Positions 17,833-26,429 of a stretch of DNA of 58,059 nucleotides are shown here, piece by piece. Position 1 is the first letter of the stretch; each line of letters opens with the position of its first letter. This DNA comes from Bradyrhizobium sp. Ec3.3 (GTDB taxonomy: Bacteria > Pseudomonadota > Alphaproteobacteria > Rhizobiales > Xanthobacteraceae), in the NCBI RefSeq assembly GCF_000472925.1, contig NZ_AXAS01000057.1, positions 1 through 58,059 of the forward strand, written 5' to 3'. The position numbers and the translations under genes are program-made. The notes under the pieces are model-generated. The model had not been told where the DNA came from. It did not search any database and worked only from the letters and a program-made list of their open reading frames with translations.

Positions 17833-18951
17833 TCAGCGGGTCAGCGCGACCTGCTTGAATGAGGCGACCAGCGCCTTTTCCAGCTTGCCCTGCATTCCCA
17901 GCAGAATGCCGTAGGCCTCCTCGCGCGGCATTGTCGGTCGGTACGACCGGTGCTCGATCAGCGCGGCGAAGATGTCGGAGATGGTGAGAATTCGAACGAC
18001 ATCCGCAATGCTGTCGGCGCAAAGCGCGTCCGGATAGCCGCTGCCGTCGAGATATTCGTGGTGGTGACGCACCGCATCGAGGATCTCGGGCGAGATGTTG
18101 GCATAATCCTTCAGAACCTCGTATCCCGCGATCGGATGCGTCTCGATCAGCGTGCGCTCCTCGGCGTCGAGGCGTCCCGGCTTGTCGAGGATCGCCAGCG
18201 GAATCTTTGCCTTGCCGATGTCGTGGAACATGGCCGCCGAGTACAGTCGTTCGAGGTCGTCTTTCCTGACACCCAGACTCAAGCCAAAATCGATGGCGAC
18301 GCCGGTGACCAGCAGGCAATGCTGGTAGGTTCCCTCGTGATGACGCCGCACAGTCGTGAGCCATTCCGACAGGCCGTGCTCGGCGATGCGGTTGGCGATC
18401 TTGCGGCCGGCCTCCTTCGTTCCGTCGACGTCGATGGTCTCACCGAGCATGACCGAGTTGAACATCGAGCCGATGGCGCTCGCGCCCGCCTCGACGGCAT
18501 CGTCGGGTTGCGACTGTCCATCCGCGGATGTCGCATCCGGGTTCGGCGACCCGAATAGCGCCGCCAGGAGCTTGGTCTGGTTGGGCGCGCCCGGCAGGAC
18601 GTGCGTGGCGCCGAGGGCGTAGGCCTGCGAGATGCAAACGTGAGTGGGCGGCTCGACCAGGAAGATGCGCTTGCCCGCCTTGGCCAGCCGTGCAGCCCGT
18701 TTCTTCAGCGCAGCAATGTTGCCGACGTCGCGAAGGTCCGCGCGCACGACGACGGCAAGCGGGGAGTGCGGCAGGCGTGCCTCGGCATCGAGCCGCTCGC
18801 CAGCTACGGCGAATTTCCGTTCGACGATCGAGCAGACTCCGGACAGCTTGTCAGAGCTGTCAGCCAGCACATGCACGAACGCGTGCGCGGCCCGAGGCTC
18901 CGGGACGCTGCTTTGAGCTCTGACTGATGCGACGAAACTGGAACTTGGCAC
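17833..18951 (-). CDS. HD-GYP domain phosphodiesterase with degenerate N-terminal domain
   Basis: HD-GYP enzymes hydrolyse cyclic di-GMP. In this 372-aa protein the C-terminal half has the family motifs HDIGK (243-247) and HHHEYLDGSGYP (296-307), with H210 and later ISDIFAAL as further metal-region elements. Residues 20-135 look like a receiver-type alpha/beta fold (LAVVVRADLRDVGNIAAL, KRIFLVEP) without the phospho-acceptor pattern, so it is probably a pseudo-receiver. The start is GTG (18949-18951), 21 bases after the PilZ stop. It is the last gene of the DUF2336-PilZ-HD-GYP operon, which points to cyclic-di-GMP turnover and sensing in one unit. Confidence 0.87.
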   Translation of the reverse strand: MPSSSFVASVRAQSSVPEPRAAHAFVHVLADSSDKLSGVCSIVERKFAVAGERLDAEARLPHSPLAVVVRADLRDVGNIAALKKRAARLAKAGKRIFLVEPPTHVCISQAYALGATHVLPGAPNQTKLLAALFGSPNPDATSADGQSQPDDAVEAGASAIGSMFNSVMLGETIDVDGTKEAGRKIANRIAEHGLSEWLTTVRRHHEGTYQHCLLVTGVAIDFGLSLGVRKDDLERLYSAAMFHDIGKAKIPLAILDKPGRLDAEERTLIETHPIAGYEVLKDYANISPEILDAVRHHHEYLDGSGYPDALCADSIADVVRILTISDIFAALIEHRSYRPTMPREEAYGILLGMQGKLEKALVASFKQVALTR

Positions 18952-18972
18952 GACTGTGGCTTTCGGCGACGG

Positions 18973-19305
18973 CTACTTGCTCGCGTTCTTATGCGTCGCT
19001 TGTTCGTTGTCGGCTTTCGCTGACCCTTTCTTGGTTCCCGCCTTGACGAAGTGAATCCCTGCCATCGTTCCGTCGATCCAGACCAGTTCGCAGCGGCGAT
19101 AGGCGAGGCCCGTCGAGGACAGCAGCATGAAGAATTCCCTCGCTTGTAGCACGTCGAGAGTTCCTTCAACCTCGATCTTGGCGCCGCTATCCGAAACATC
19201 GAGCAGCACGCAGGCGCGGCGCCAGGTGCCATCCGCCCCCATCAGATTGACCGGCTGCTTGTGATCCATCCGAACGCGGTGTGCTTTGCGACCGTTAAAT
19301 CTCAT
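18973..19305 (-). CDS. PilZ domain protein
   Basis: This 110-aa protein has RKAHRVRMDHKQPVNLMG at the start (basic RxxxR-like loop) and DVSDSGAKIEV at about 36-46. This is the D/N-x-S-x-x-G motif that with the arginines binds cyclic di-GMP. The N-terminal arginine spacing is not the perfect RxxxR, so binding needs testing. The C-terminus is a Lys/Ala-rich disordered tail. It overlaps the DUF2336 stop by four bases (translational coupling) and is followed 21 bases later by the HD-GYP gene. Confidence 0.8.
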   Translation of the reverse strand: MRFNGRKAHRVRMDHKQPVNLMGADGTWRRACVLLDVSDSGAKIEVEGTLDVLQAREFFMLLSSTGLAYRRCELVWIDGTMAGIHFVKAGTKKGSAKADNEQATHKNASK

Positions 19306-20441
19306 CGGCTGCCCCCGGATTTCCCGCGCTTGTTGTTATTGTCAGCAGTAACGGCGCCGCCGCTGGCGGCCATTTCGCCCCAGCGCACCGCCCACTGGCT
19401 TGTTGAAAGATAGAGCTCGTCGAACAGCTTTTGGGCCCGCTCGCGCTGCTCGTAGGAAAGGCGCGGGCCGCCGCGATTGCAGAGGATGGCAAGCGTCGTC
19501 TGCCAGTTCAGGCGGGAGGCGCGGCAGGCCATGACCAGTGCTTCGCAATCCTCGTCTGCGATGATCTTTTCAATCACGTCGATCGGCGTACCCGACAGCA
19601 CCGAGAGCGAGGCGATCAGATTGGCTGCCTCGCCCCGGATCGCGAAGCGGTTGACGGTTGAGTCGTTGAGCTTGCCGACGCGGTTGAGCGCGACGACGGA
19701 GAGCCGGGCTTCCGCATAGTCGATCGATGATGGAAGCTTCGGCCGTGCCGCGGCCGGTGTGGGACTGAGCACGGTCTCGATCCGATGGCGCAAAGCGGGG
19801 GCGGCAGCATCAAGTATGGAGGCCCTCGCGTCCGGCGTCAGCCTGGGGAAGAGCCCGCGGACAATTTTGTCGGGCGTGTCGGGGCGGAATGCCAGCGCCC
19901 TCGCGATCTCGCCGTCATGTTCGGCCCTGGCGATCAGCATGGCATAGCCTGCGGCGGAAAAAGCGGCGCCCGGATTGTTCACCAGCGCGCGACCGACATT
20001 CTTGCCGCCGCGCTTCAGCAGGATGTCCGTCAGGGCCGGATCAACCGGGTTCCTTCCTGAGATCGCCAGCAGATGCTGCTCCCCGCGCGAGGTTGCAATC
20101 GTCTCGAGGTCATTCGCCGAAATCGTGCGCGATTTGAGAAGGAGCGGGCCCGCAACCATCGGGTCTTCATGGAAAGCAAGACGGCGCGACGTTTCCCTCG
20201 GTGCCAAACTCAGATCGACCAGCGCTATGCTCAGCTGCGCGAGGGCCTTCGGCTCAATGCGTTCCGCAATGCGAAGCAGGACCTGGTCCAGCGCACTGAT
20301 CTCGGGCTCCTGAAGACGATCGCGACCTGCAACGAGCAGATCGGTCGTCCGCCGGAGCATGCGGACGCGGCGCTCATAGGCGCAGCCTGCGATGGTGCTC
20401 TCGAGCTCGGCAACAATATCGGCAGGCAAAATGGCATTCAT
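19302..20441 (-). CDS. DUF2336 protein
   Basis: This 379-aa, mostly helical protein starts at the ATG at 20439-20441 (MNAILPADIVAELESTIAG). A TTG six codons upstream is possible but weaker. The pattern of repeated helical pairs (ALVDLSLAPRETSRRLAF, ISGRNPVDPALTDILL) is that of DUF2336, an alphaproteobacterial alpha-solenoid family of unknown function. No signal peptide or membrane segment is present. As first gene of the operon with PilZ and HD-GYP it is likely a scaffold or output protein of that pathway, which is inferred from context. Confidence 0.78.
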   Translation of the reverse strand: MNAILPADIVAELESTIAGCAYERRVRMLRRTTDLLVAGRDRLQEPEISALDQVLLRIAERIEPKALAQLSIALVDLSLAPRETSRRLAFHEDPMVAGPLLLKSRTISANDLETIATSRGEQHLLAISGRNPVDPALTDILLKRGGKNVGRALVNNPGAAFSAAGYAMLIARAEHDGEIARALAFRPDTPDKIVRGLFPRLTPDARASILDAAAPALRHRIETVLSPTPAAARPKLPSSIDYAEARLSVVALNRVGKLNDSTVNRFAIRGEAANLIASLSVLSGTPIDVIEKIIADEDCEALVMACRASRLNWQTTLAILCNRGGPRLSYEQRERAQKLFDELYLSTSQWAVRWGEMAASGGAVTADNNNKRGKSGGSR

Positions 20442-20722
20442 GGCGGGCCTGGTCCGCAAAAAAACGACTGTGTTTCTACGGAATCAATTGCGCGCCAAAG
20501 TTGTTAAACATCGGTTATAGCTGAGTTGTCGGTGGTGCCATCGCACCGTCCTCCGAATTTGAATCGATATCGAAATTCGGCAAAGCGACTGCGGGATTTT
20601 TTCTATTTTTGCGCGCTCAGACAAGCGCTCCCGACGGAACCGAAGATACAGTTGAGCTGATGGCCGGATTGGGTGACCGTTGTTGAACCGATTTCTTGAT
20701 TCGCGATGAATGACATTTTGGG
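20442..20722. promoter_or_regulatory. Divergent control region with inverted repeat
   Basis: This 281-bp, AT-richer gap lies between the leftward cyclic-di-GMP operon and the rightward AraC gene. CCGAATTT at 20553-20560 is matched by AAATTCGG at 20573-20580, with CGATATCG nested in the 12-base centre, a shape suited to a dimeric regulator. It could be the AraC protein's own site. No promoter hexamers were assigned. Confidence 0.45.
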
Positions 20723-21652
20723 ATGCCGATGTCGGCGCCAAAGATATTTAGATTTGACGATGTTGATGAATTTCGCAGTGCGATACGAACCCTTGACGTA
20801 GAGTTCACGCCGCTCGTGCGGAAGATCGCGGCCGAGCAGACCATCCTGAATCTGCCGGGTTGCGACGTCAATTTCACGAAATCCTTTCCACGTATCGTGG
20901 ATGCGCAGCTCGTGAAGAACTGCACCGCGGTCGGCTTCACGATGGACGATCACGAGGTTCCCATCCGTTTCAACGGAGCGCAGCGGGATCGGGCGGCCAT
21001 CATCATCGGCGGCGGTGGTGCTGCCTTCAACACGGTCGAGGAAGTCGAGCGGCAATACGCCTCGGTGATGTTCACGCCGGAGGTGACGGGGCGCGGCTGG
21101 CCGGAGACGAGAGCGAATTTCCGGATCTATGAAACGAGCGCGCTAACACTGAGCTGGCTGCGCAAGCTGATCAGGGAGGTGATCAGTGCTGCCTCGGAAC
21201 CCGTCGATGCCGTTGAATGGCCGATGAAAGCATCGGCGATGAGGGAATCCCTGCTCGCCGCGATCGATGCGGCGTTTGCTGGCGTCGTTCCGGCGCGCTG
21301 GACCGCACGGGCCAACGACGAGCGGCACTTCAGGACATTCCAGGACATCCGCGCACTTCTGTTGGATGACCTCGCTCAGCCCATCTACAGCGAGGAGTTG
21401 GCCAGCAAGCTTGGCCTGTCCGTGCGCAGCATGCACGATGCGGTCCAGCGCTATCGCGGCATGAGCCTGCACCGCTATTTGCGGCTCTGGCGGCTCTGGC
21501 TCGTGCGCAAACGACTGCTGACGGGCCCCGAGAGCGTGAAGGCCGCCGCACTCGCCTTCGGCTTCTGGCACCTCAGCGACTTCTCGAGAAGCTATCGGCA
21601 CCAGTTCGGCGAAACGCCGTCGCAGACGCTGGAGCGAGCCCGAAGGGCCTGA
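20723..21652 (+). CDS. AraC family transcriptional regulator
   Basis: In this 309-aa protein the C-terminal 90 residues form the double helix-turn-helix of AraC/XylS proteins (YSEELASKLGLSVRSMHDAV, then VKAAALAFGFWHLSDFSRSY and FGETPSQTLERAR). The N-terminal two thirds is a ligand or partner-sensing domain with no recognised family; TAVGFTMDDHEVPIRFNG and IIIGGGGAAFNTVEEV stand out. Next on the same strand is an FMN reductase 61 bases away, a possible target but not obviously co-transcribed. Confidence 0.87.
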   Translation: MPMSAPKIFRFDDVDEFRSAIRTLDVEFTPLVRKIAAEQTILNLPGCDVNFTKSFPRIVDAQLVKNCTAVGFTMDDHEVPIRFNGAQRDRAAIIIGGGGAAFNTVEEVERQYASVMFTPEVTGRGWPETRANFRIYETSALTLSWLRKLIREVISAASEPVDAVEWPMKASAMRESLLAAIDAAFAGVVPARWTARANDERHFRTFQDIRALLLDDLAQPIYSEELASKLGLSVRSMHDAVQRYRGMSLHRYLRLWRLWLVRKRLLTGPESVKAAALAFGFWHLSDFSRSYRHQFGETPSQTLERARRA

Positions 21653-21713
21653 CCTTTCGTCGCGGCTTTCGTGAATAGGTCGGCATCACGCTTCATGCTA
21701 AGATGGGCCCATC

Positions 21714-22304
21714 ATGGGCAATCGCATCCTCGTCTTCTACGGCTCCTACCGCTCAGATCGCATGGGCATTCGCCTCGCGCATTTCGTCGTCGACGGGTTG
21801 CGGAGCCGCGGCGACGAGGTCACCTTGATCGACGCCAAGGCGGTCGGCCTTCCCATGCTCGACCGCATGTACAAGGAGCATCCCAAAGGGGAGGCGCCGG
21901 AGGCACTCGAGAGGCTGGCGACGCAGATCCGCGATGCCGACGGCTTCGTGTTCGTCTCGGGCGAATACAATTGGGGGATTCAGCCGGGACTAAAGAACCT
22001 CACCGACCATTTTCTCGAGGAGTGGTTCTGGCGCCCGGCCGCAATCGCCAGCTACTCCGCCGGTCGCTTCTCCGGCGCCCGCGCCGCAACCGCATGGCAC
22101 GGCACGCTGTCGGAAATGGGCATGGTGGTGATCTCGAGCACGATCGCGGTCGGCCCGATCGCGCAGACGCTGTCGGCCGAGGGCGAGCCGACGGGCGAGG
22201 GCGGCAAGGCGCTGGAACGCTCGTTCCCGCGTTTTGCCGACGATCTCACCTGGTGGGTCGAGGCTGCCAAGGCCCAGCGCGCGCGCAAGCAGCCGCCGTA
22301 CTGA
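21714..22304 (+). CDS. NADPH-dependent FMN reductase-like flavoprotein
   Basis: This 196-aa flavodoxin-fold protein begins MGNRILVFYGSYRSDRMG, the phosphate-binding loop of the family (GSxRxxS-like). Residues about 78-86 (FVFVSGEYNWGIQPGLKNLTDHF) give the FMN isoalloxazine-binding E-Y-N-x-G-x-P-type motif with Gln in place of the usual Ser/Pro. It uses NAD(P)H to reduce FMN, azo dyes or quinones. It is convergent with the chemoreceptor gene, only two bases between stops. Confidence 0.82.
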   Translation: MGNRILVFYGSYRSDRMGIRLAHFVVDGLRSRGDEVTLIDAKAVGLPMLDRMYKEHPKGEAPEALERLATQIRDADGFVFVSGEYNWGIQPGLKNLTDHFLEEWFWRPAAIASYSAGRFSGARAATAWHGTLSEMGMVVISSTIAVGPIAQTLSAEGEPTGEGGKALERSFPRFADDLTWWVEAAKAQRARKQPPY

Positions 22305-22306
22305 CG

Positions 22307-24391
22307 TTACGCGGCCCTGACTTCGCTGAGGAAGCGGTTGACCTGGCCGGCAAGGTCGCGTGACTGCGAGGAGAGCTGCTCGGCCGCTCCCAGCACCTGA
22401 TTGGCGGCAGCTCCCGTATCGTCGGCGGCGCGCTGCACGCCTGTGATGTTGGAATTGACCTCCTGGGTGCCGCGCGCGGCCTCCTGGACGCTGCGGGAGA
22501 TCTCCTTGGTCGCCGAACCTTGCTCCTCGATCGCGGCGGCGATCGCGGTGCCGATCTGGTCGATCTCGGCAATAACGTCGGCGACGTTGCGGATAGCGGC
22601 GATCGTCTCGTCGCTCGCGGACTGGATCGCGGAAATCTGCTCAGAGATTTCGGTCGTGGCCTTCGCGGTCTGTCCGGCCAGCGATTTGACCTCGGAGGCG
22701 ACTACGGCAAAGCCGCGGCCGGCGTCACCGGCGCGCGCCGCCTCGATGGTCGCGTTCAGTGCCAGCAGGTTGGTTTGCTCGGCGATGCTCTGGATCAGCG
22801 TGACGACGTCGCCGATCTTCTGCGCGCCCTCGGCAAGGGTGCGAGCGGTGTCACCGGTGCGGCGCGCATTGTCGACGGCGCGCGCCGCGATCTCGGTGGA
22901 CTGAGCGACCTGGCGGCCGATCTCGGCGATCGAGGAGCTGAGCTCCTCGGTCGCGCTTGCGACTGTCTGCACGTTGGTCGAGGTCTGTTCGGAGGCGGCC
23001 GCGACGACCGCGGCCTGGCTATTGGTCGCGGACGCCGTCGAGGTCATCGACTGCGCCGTGCTCTCCATCGTGACCGACGCCGAGGACAGGCCGCCGACGA
23101 GCTCGGAGACCTTGGCCTCGAAGGCGCGGGTGAGCTCGTCGAGGATCTGGGCCCGCCGCATCTTGCCGTCGTTCTCGGCCTGCTTCTCGGCCGCGAGCTG
23201 CTCGGCCTCGATCATGTTGTCCTTGAAAACCTGCACGGCGGCCGCCATCGCGCCGATCTCGTCGGAGCGTGCGGCGCCCGGAATTTCGTCCGCCATCTCG
23301 CCGGCGGCAAGCCGCGACATCCGCGTCGTCAGGTTGACGATCGGCGCGCAGACGCGGCGGCGGACCATGACGATCAGGCCGATGCTTGCGACGAGCACGG
23401 CCGCCAGGCCTGCCAGCGCGACCATGAAGCTCAGCCGCGCGGCGGCCGAGGCAGTGCCGAGGATCTGCTCGGCATTCTCGTAGAAGGCCTCGCGCACGCC
23501 GATGACGGCGCCCAGGCCGCGCTGCGAGCTCGCATACAACGTGTCGACGTCGATGTCGTATTTGCCGCTCGCGCTGCCGTCCTTGATGAGCTTGAGGTCG
23601 CGGCCAAAGCTCTCGACATAGTCGGCATTCATCTTCTCGAGCGCGGCCGCGACGTTCGCCGGCGTCGTCGGATTGCCGCGCAACTCCTGGAGCGACATCA
23701 GGATCTGGTCGTTGCGGCCCTGCGCGCGGCTGATGTCGATCTTCTCGGCCTCGCTCGCCACCTTCTTGGAGCCGACGAGGTTCTTGTACAGGCTGGCATT
23801 GAAGCCGCCGACGTCACGCAGCGCCCAGGCGATATTGGCGTAGCTCGCCTGGCGATAGGCATCACCATTGAGGATCGCCATGCGGCGAACCTGCTCGTTG
23901 AGCAGCGCGGTGATGCCGTTATTGAACACGGCATTGTCGGCGACGATCTTGCGCGCCGCGTCCTTGCGGGCCTCGGCCGGCCCGTCGATCGCCTTGTCGA
24001 TGGCCTCGCGCAGGGCGGAGAACTTCGCATTCAGCGCATCGATGCTGCTCGCGATGGTGTTGCCGTCGTCGAGACCGCCGGGAAGCTGCTCCTTGCGCAG
24101 CGCGTTCATCTTGTCGCGGGCGCCATCCGTCAGCTTCCGCAGCTTCTCGTACTCGGTGCGCATGGCGGGATCGACCGTCGCCGGGCCATAGAGGATGTTG
24201 GTGGCGTAGCCGCGCTCGGGATTGAGATAGCGCGGGATATCGCCGACCGTGCGCACGATCTGAAGCCGACTCTGGGCCTCCGCGACCCGGTCCATGGTCT
24301 GATATTTGGTCACCGCGACAAAGACGGCGAGTCCGCCGCCGACGGTCGACAGCGAGACGATGGCGGCAGTCAGAAGCGTACCAATTTTCAT
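22307..24391 (-). CDS. Methyl-accepting chemotaxis protein
   Basis: This 694-aa transmembrane chemoreceptor begins at ATG 24389-24391 (MKIGTLLTAAIVSLSTVGGG, first membrane segment). A roughly 300-residue helical periplasmic domain follows, then a second membrane segment (LSFMVALAGLAAVLVASIGL). Next come a HAMP domain (RRVCAPIVNLTTRMSRLAAG) and the signalling domain with the invariant hairpin tip (EQTNLLALNATIEAARAGDAG, then GFAVVASEVKSLAGQT). No NWETF-type pentapeptide for CheR/CheB docking is present at the C-terminus. The ligand is unknown. The open frame continues to 24589 upstream without a membrane segment, so I chose the internal ATG. Confidence 0.9.
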   Translation of the reverse strand: MKIGTLLTAAIVSLSTVGGGLAVFVAVTKYQTMDRVAEAQSRLQIVRTVGDIPRYLNPERGYATNILYGPATVDPAMRTEYEKLRKLTDGARDKMNALRKEQLPGGLDDGNTIASSIDALNAKFSALREAIDKAIDGPAEARKDAARKIVADNAVFNNGITALLNEQVRRMAILNGDAYRQASYANIAWALRDVGGFNASLYKNLVGSKKVASEAEKIDISRAQGRNDQILMSLQELRGNPTTPANVAAALEKMNADYVESFGRDLKLIKDGSASGKYDIDVDTLYASSQRGLGAVIGVREAFYENAEQILGTASAAARLSFMVALAGLAAVLVASIGLIVMVRRRVCAPIVNLTTRMSRLAAGEMADEIPGAARSDEIGAMAAAVQVFKDNMIEAEQLAAEKQAENDGKMRRAQILDELTRAFEAKVSELVGGLSSASVTMESTAQSMTSTASATNSQAAVVAAASEQTSTNVQTVASATEELSSSIAEIGRQVAQSTEIAARAVDNARRTGDTARTLAEGAQKIGDVVTLIQSIAEQTNLLALNATIEAARAGDAGRGFAVVASEVKSLAGQTAKATTEISEQISAIQSASDETIAAIRNVADVIAEIDQIGTAIAAAIEEQGSATKEISRSVQEAARGTQEVNSNITGVQRAADDTGAAANQVLGAAEQLSSQSRDLAGQVNRFLSEVRAA

Positions 24392-24488
24392 GGGTTGTCC
24401 GGCAATGGTCGCGGGTAAAAATCGCTCCAAAGGATATGCGGGGCCGCTTAATCCGGGGTTTACGATGGTAGGCGCAGGCCTCAGCCGG

Positions 24489-24929
24489 TCAGCCCGTGCT
24501 GCGGTCCATTGCGGCAAGGATCTCGAGCGTCGCACCATCGCGCGCGCCGGCAAAATAGCGGGCAAGCGCCTGGCCGAAGATCGCCTCACCCGATACGGCT
24601 TCGAACAGCGTCATCGATGAGCGGAACTTGGCGTCGTCGGGCGCGCCGAGGATCGCGTTGATGCTGCGATCCTTCACCGCGAGCACGAGGCCCGTGCATT
24701 CGACGAGGCGCGGCCCGAGCACGGGGTGGGTGAGGTAGGCCTCGGCCTCTGCCCGAGAGGCGATGGCATAACGCTGCGACATGGCACTGAAGCCGAGTCC
24801 CGCCACTTGCGGGAAGATGAACCACATCCAGTGGCTGCGCTTCCGCCCAGCCGAAAGCTCCCCGACGACCCCCGGATAGATGGCGTTCTGGGCCTGAATG
24901 AAGCGTTTAAGGTCAAAAGGATCGCTCAT
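24489..24929 (-). CDS. DUF1810 protein
   Basis: This 146-aa protein shows the family signature: FDLKRFIQAQNAIYPGVVGEL, then KRSHWMWFIFPQVAGLGFSAMSQ and YAIASRAEAEAYLTHPVLGPRL. DUF1810 proteins are cytoplasmic and distantly related to NADAR-type NAD/ADP-ribose proteins; their role is not established. It lies upstream of the chemoreceptor on the same strand, about 100 bases away. Confidence 0.85.
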   Translation of the reverse strand: MSDPFDLKRFIQAQNAIYPGVVGELSAGRKRSHWMWFIFPQVAGLGFSAMSQRYAIASRAEAEAYLTHPVLGPRLVECTGLVLAVKDRSINAILGAPDDAKFRSSMTLFEAVSGEAIFGQALARYFAGARDGATLEILAAMDRSTG

Positions 24930-25068
24930 TAACCGCCTCCAGCTACCGCCCCGGCCGCGATTATGCCTAACTTTTGGCTCCTGATGTGGTAGCTACTATA
25001 GAGTCTCGACGGGGTTGGGCACCCCAAGGGGTTCGAGACGGGGTTGAGCGGGTCGATTTGGGGATCTG

Positions 25069-26097
25069 ATGGTTTCCGACGCAGCACGGGCCAACAAGCT
25101 CTTGTCGCGCCGCCGTATCGGGCGGTCGGAAACACTTTTGCTGTCTTTGGCCGCAGTAGCGCTATCGGTCGGCGCGGCTGCCTGGATCGCCTGTGGCAAC
25201 GACAGCGCCTCGCTTGCCTCTGCCGCTTTGCCGCCCAGCGGCCCAACGACATCCTTTGAGGACCGATTCCAGCCCAGTTCGCCGGCGCGTGACGCCAGTG
25301 TACGCCCCGTCGAGCGCTCGGCGGTCAGCATGCTCCAACTCAAGCTCCGCGATGCCAAGGCGCTGCTCGCCCAGCAGCTCGTCCGTGACGACTGGCGCTC
25401 GACCCTGACCGAAGACGATAAGCAGGTGGCCGAGGCGGCGCCGCCGTCATCGCAGAAGCCTGACGTCCCGATGCCCCGGTCGCGCCCGGTCCAGGCCGAT
25501 CTCGCCTCCCAGGTCGCCTCCAGCCAGGCCTTCGCCGATTCCCTGCCGAAGGGCGACAACCGCAGCCTGCTGCAAAAATTCTCCGACATGTTCCCGGGCA
25601 AGATCAGGCTCGCCTCGCTGACGCCCGACAGCGGCCTGTTCCGCCAGGGGCCTGACCTCGCCGCGCTCGGCTACAGTTCGCAGACCGCGGTATACGACAT
25701 CTCGGCGAAGGCAGTGTACCTGCCGAACGGCGTGGCGCTGGAAGCGCATTCGGGCATGGGCTCCATGATGGACGACCCCGACCATGTCGACCAGCGCATG
25801 GTTGGCGCGACCCCACCGGCGACCTACGAGCTGAAGCCGCGCGAAAAGCTGTTCCATGGCGTGCGCGCGCTGCGAATGACGCCGGTCGACGGGACCAGCG
25901 CTCTTGGCCGCGTCGGGCTGCTCACGCACAGCTACATGCTCGGACCGCGCGGCGACTCGAACGGCTGCGTCTCGATCAAGTTCTATGATCGTTTCCTGAA
26001 GGCCTATGACGACGGCGAGATCAACCGTCTGATCGTGGTGCCGAACCTGAAGGGCGCCACGTCGGTGTCGCAGCGCGCATCGGCCTCGGACTCCTAA
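25069..26097 (+). CDS. DUF2778 (L,D-transpeptidase-like) envelope protein
   Basis: This is a 342-aa protein with an N-terminal membrane anchor (residues 21-42, ETLLLSLAAVALSVGAAAWI), a Pro/Ala-rich linker and a C-terminal DUF2778 domain. The conserved H287 (LLTHSYMLG) and C300 in RGDSNGCVS resemble the His/Cys catalytic pair of L,D-transpeptidases, and Tlde1-type toxins share this fold. The anchor, and the lack of a secretion-system neighbourhood or an immunity gene, favour a housekeeping peptidoglycan role over an effector. Confidence 0.8.
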   Translation: MVSDAARANKLLSRRRIGRSETLLLSLAAVALSVGAAAWIACGNDSASLASAALPPSGPTTSFEDRFQPSSPARDASVRPVERSAVSMLQLKLRDAKALLAQQLVRDDWRSTLTEDDKQVAEAAPPSSQKPDVPMPRSRPVQADLASQVASSQAFADSLPKGDNRSLLQKFSDMFPGKIRLASLTPDSGLFRQGPDLAALGYSSQTAVYDISAKAVYLPNGVALEAHSGMGSMMDDPDHVDQRMVGATPPATYELKPREKLFHGVRALRMTPVDGTSALGRVGLLTHSYMLGPRGDSNGCVSIKFYDRFLKAYDDGEINRLIVVPNLKGATSVSQRASASDS

Positions 26098-26164
26098 AAG
26101 TCTGAACAAACGGCGGGGGCGGCCGTTTTCCCTTCGTTAAGCCGTTCTCGTGCAGAAGCAGCCC

Positions 26165-26422
26165 ATGACCGATCCATCCAGCTCCGACACTCCGCTGCGC
26201 ACGACGTTCAAGATTCGCCTGAACGGCAACACGCTGGCGATCGCGACCGTCGGGCAGGCCTATCAATTCCTCACCAACTACAATTCGATGGAGTGGATGG
26301 AATTTCGTTCGCTCCATGAGGAGGCCGTCGCCGCGCTCGAAGGCGCCGCGGACAACGCGATGCTTGCCGTGCAGGCGACGAACGCCGTGCGCGCGCTGTT
26401 CGTGAGCGCGAAGCTGTTGTAG
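26165..26422 (+). CDS. DUF982 family small protein
   Basis: This is an 85-aa protein from the ATG at 26165; a GTG at 26150 is an alternative start. The layout TTFKIRLNGNTLAIATVGQAYQ, then a tryptophan (MEWMEFRSLHEEA) and a C-terminal helix ending VRALFVSAKLL, follows DUF982, which is common in rhizobia and of unknown function. It is convergent with the phosphotransferase gene, seven bases apart. Confidence 0.65.
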   Translation: MTDPSSSDTPLRTTFKIRLNGNTLAIATVGQAYQFLTNYNSMEWMEFRSLHEEAVAALEGAADNAMLAVQATNAVRALFVSAKLL

Positions 26423-26429
26423 CGCGGAT

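Noticed and set aside
22520..24418. 632-codon plus-strand open frame
   Set aside because: It is antisense to the chemoreceptor; no domain, Arg/Asp/Gly-rich filler.
25069..26097. Idea that the DUF2778 protein is a type VI secreted toxin
   Set aside because: It has an N-terminal membrane anchor and no immunity or secretion genes nearby.
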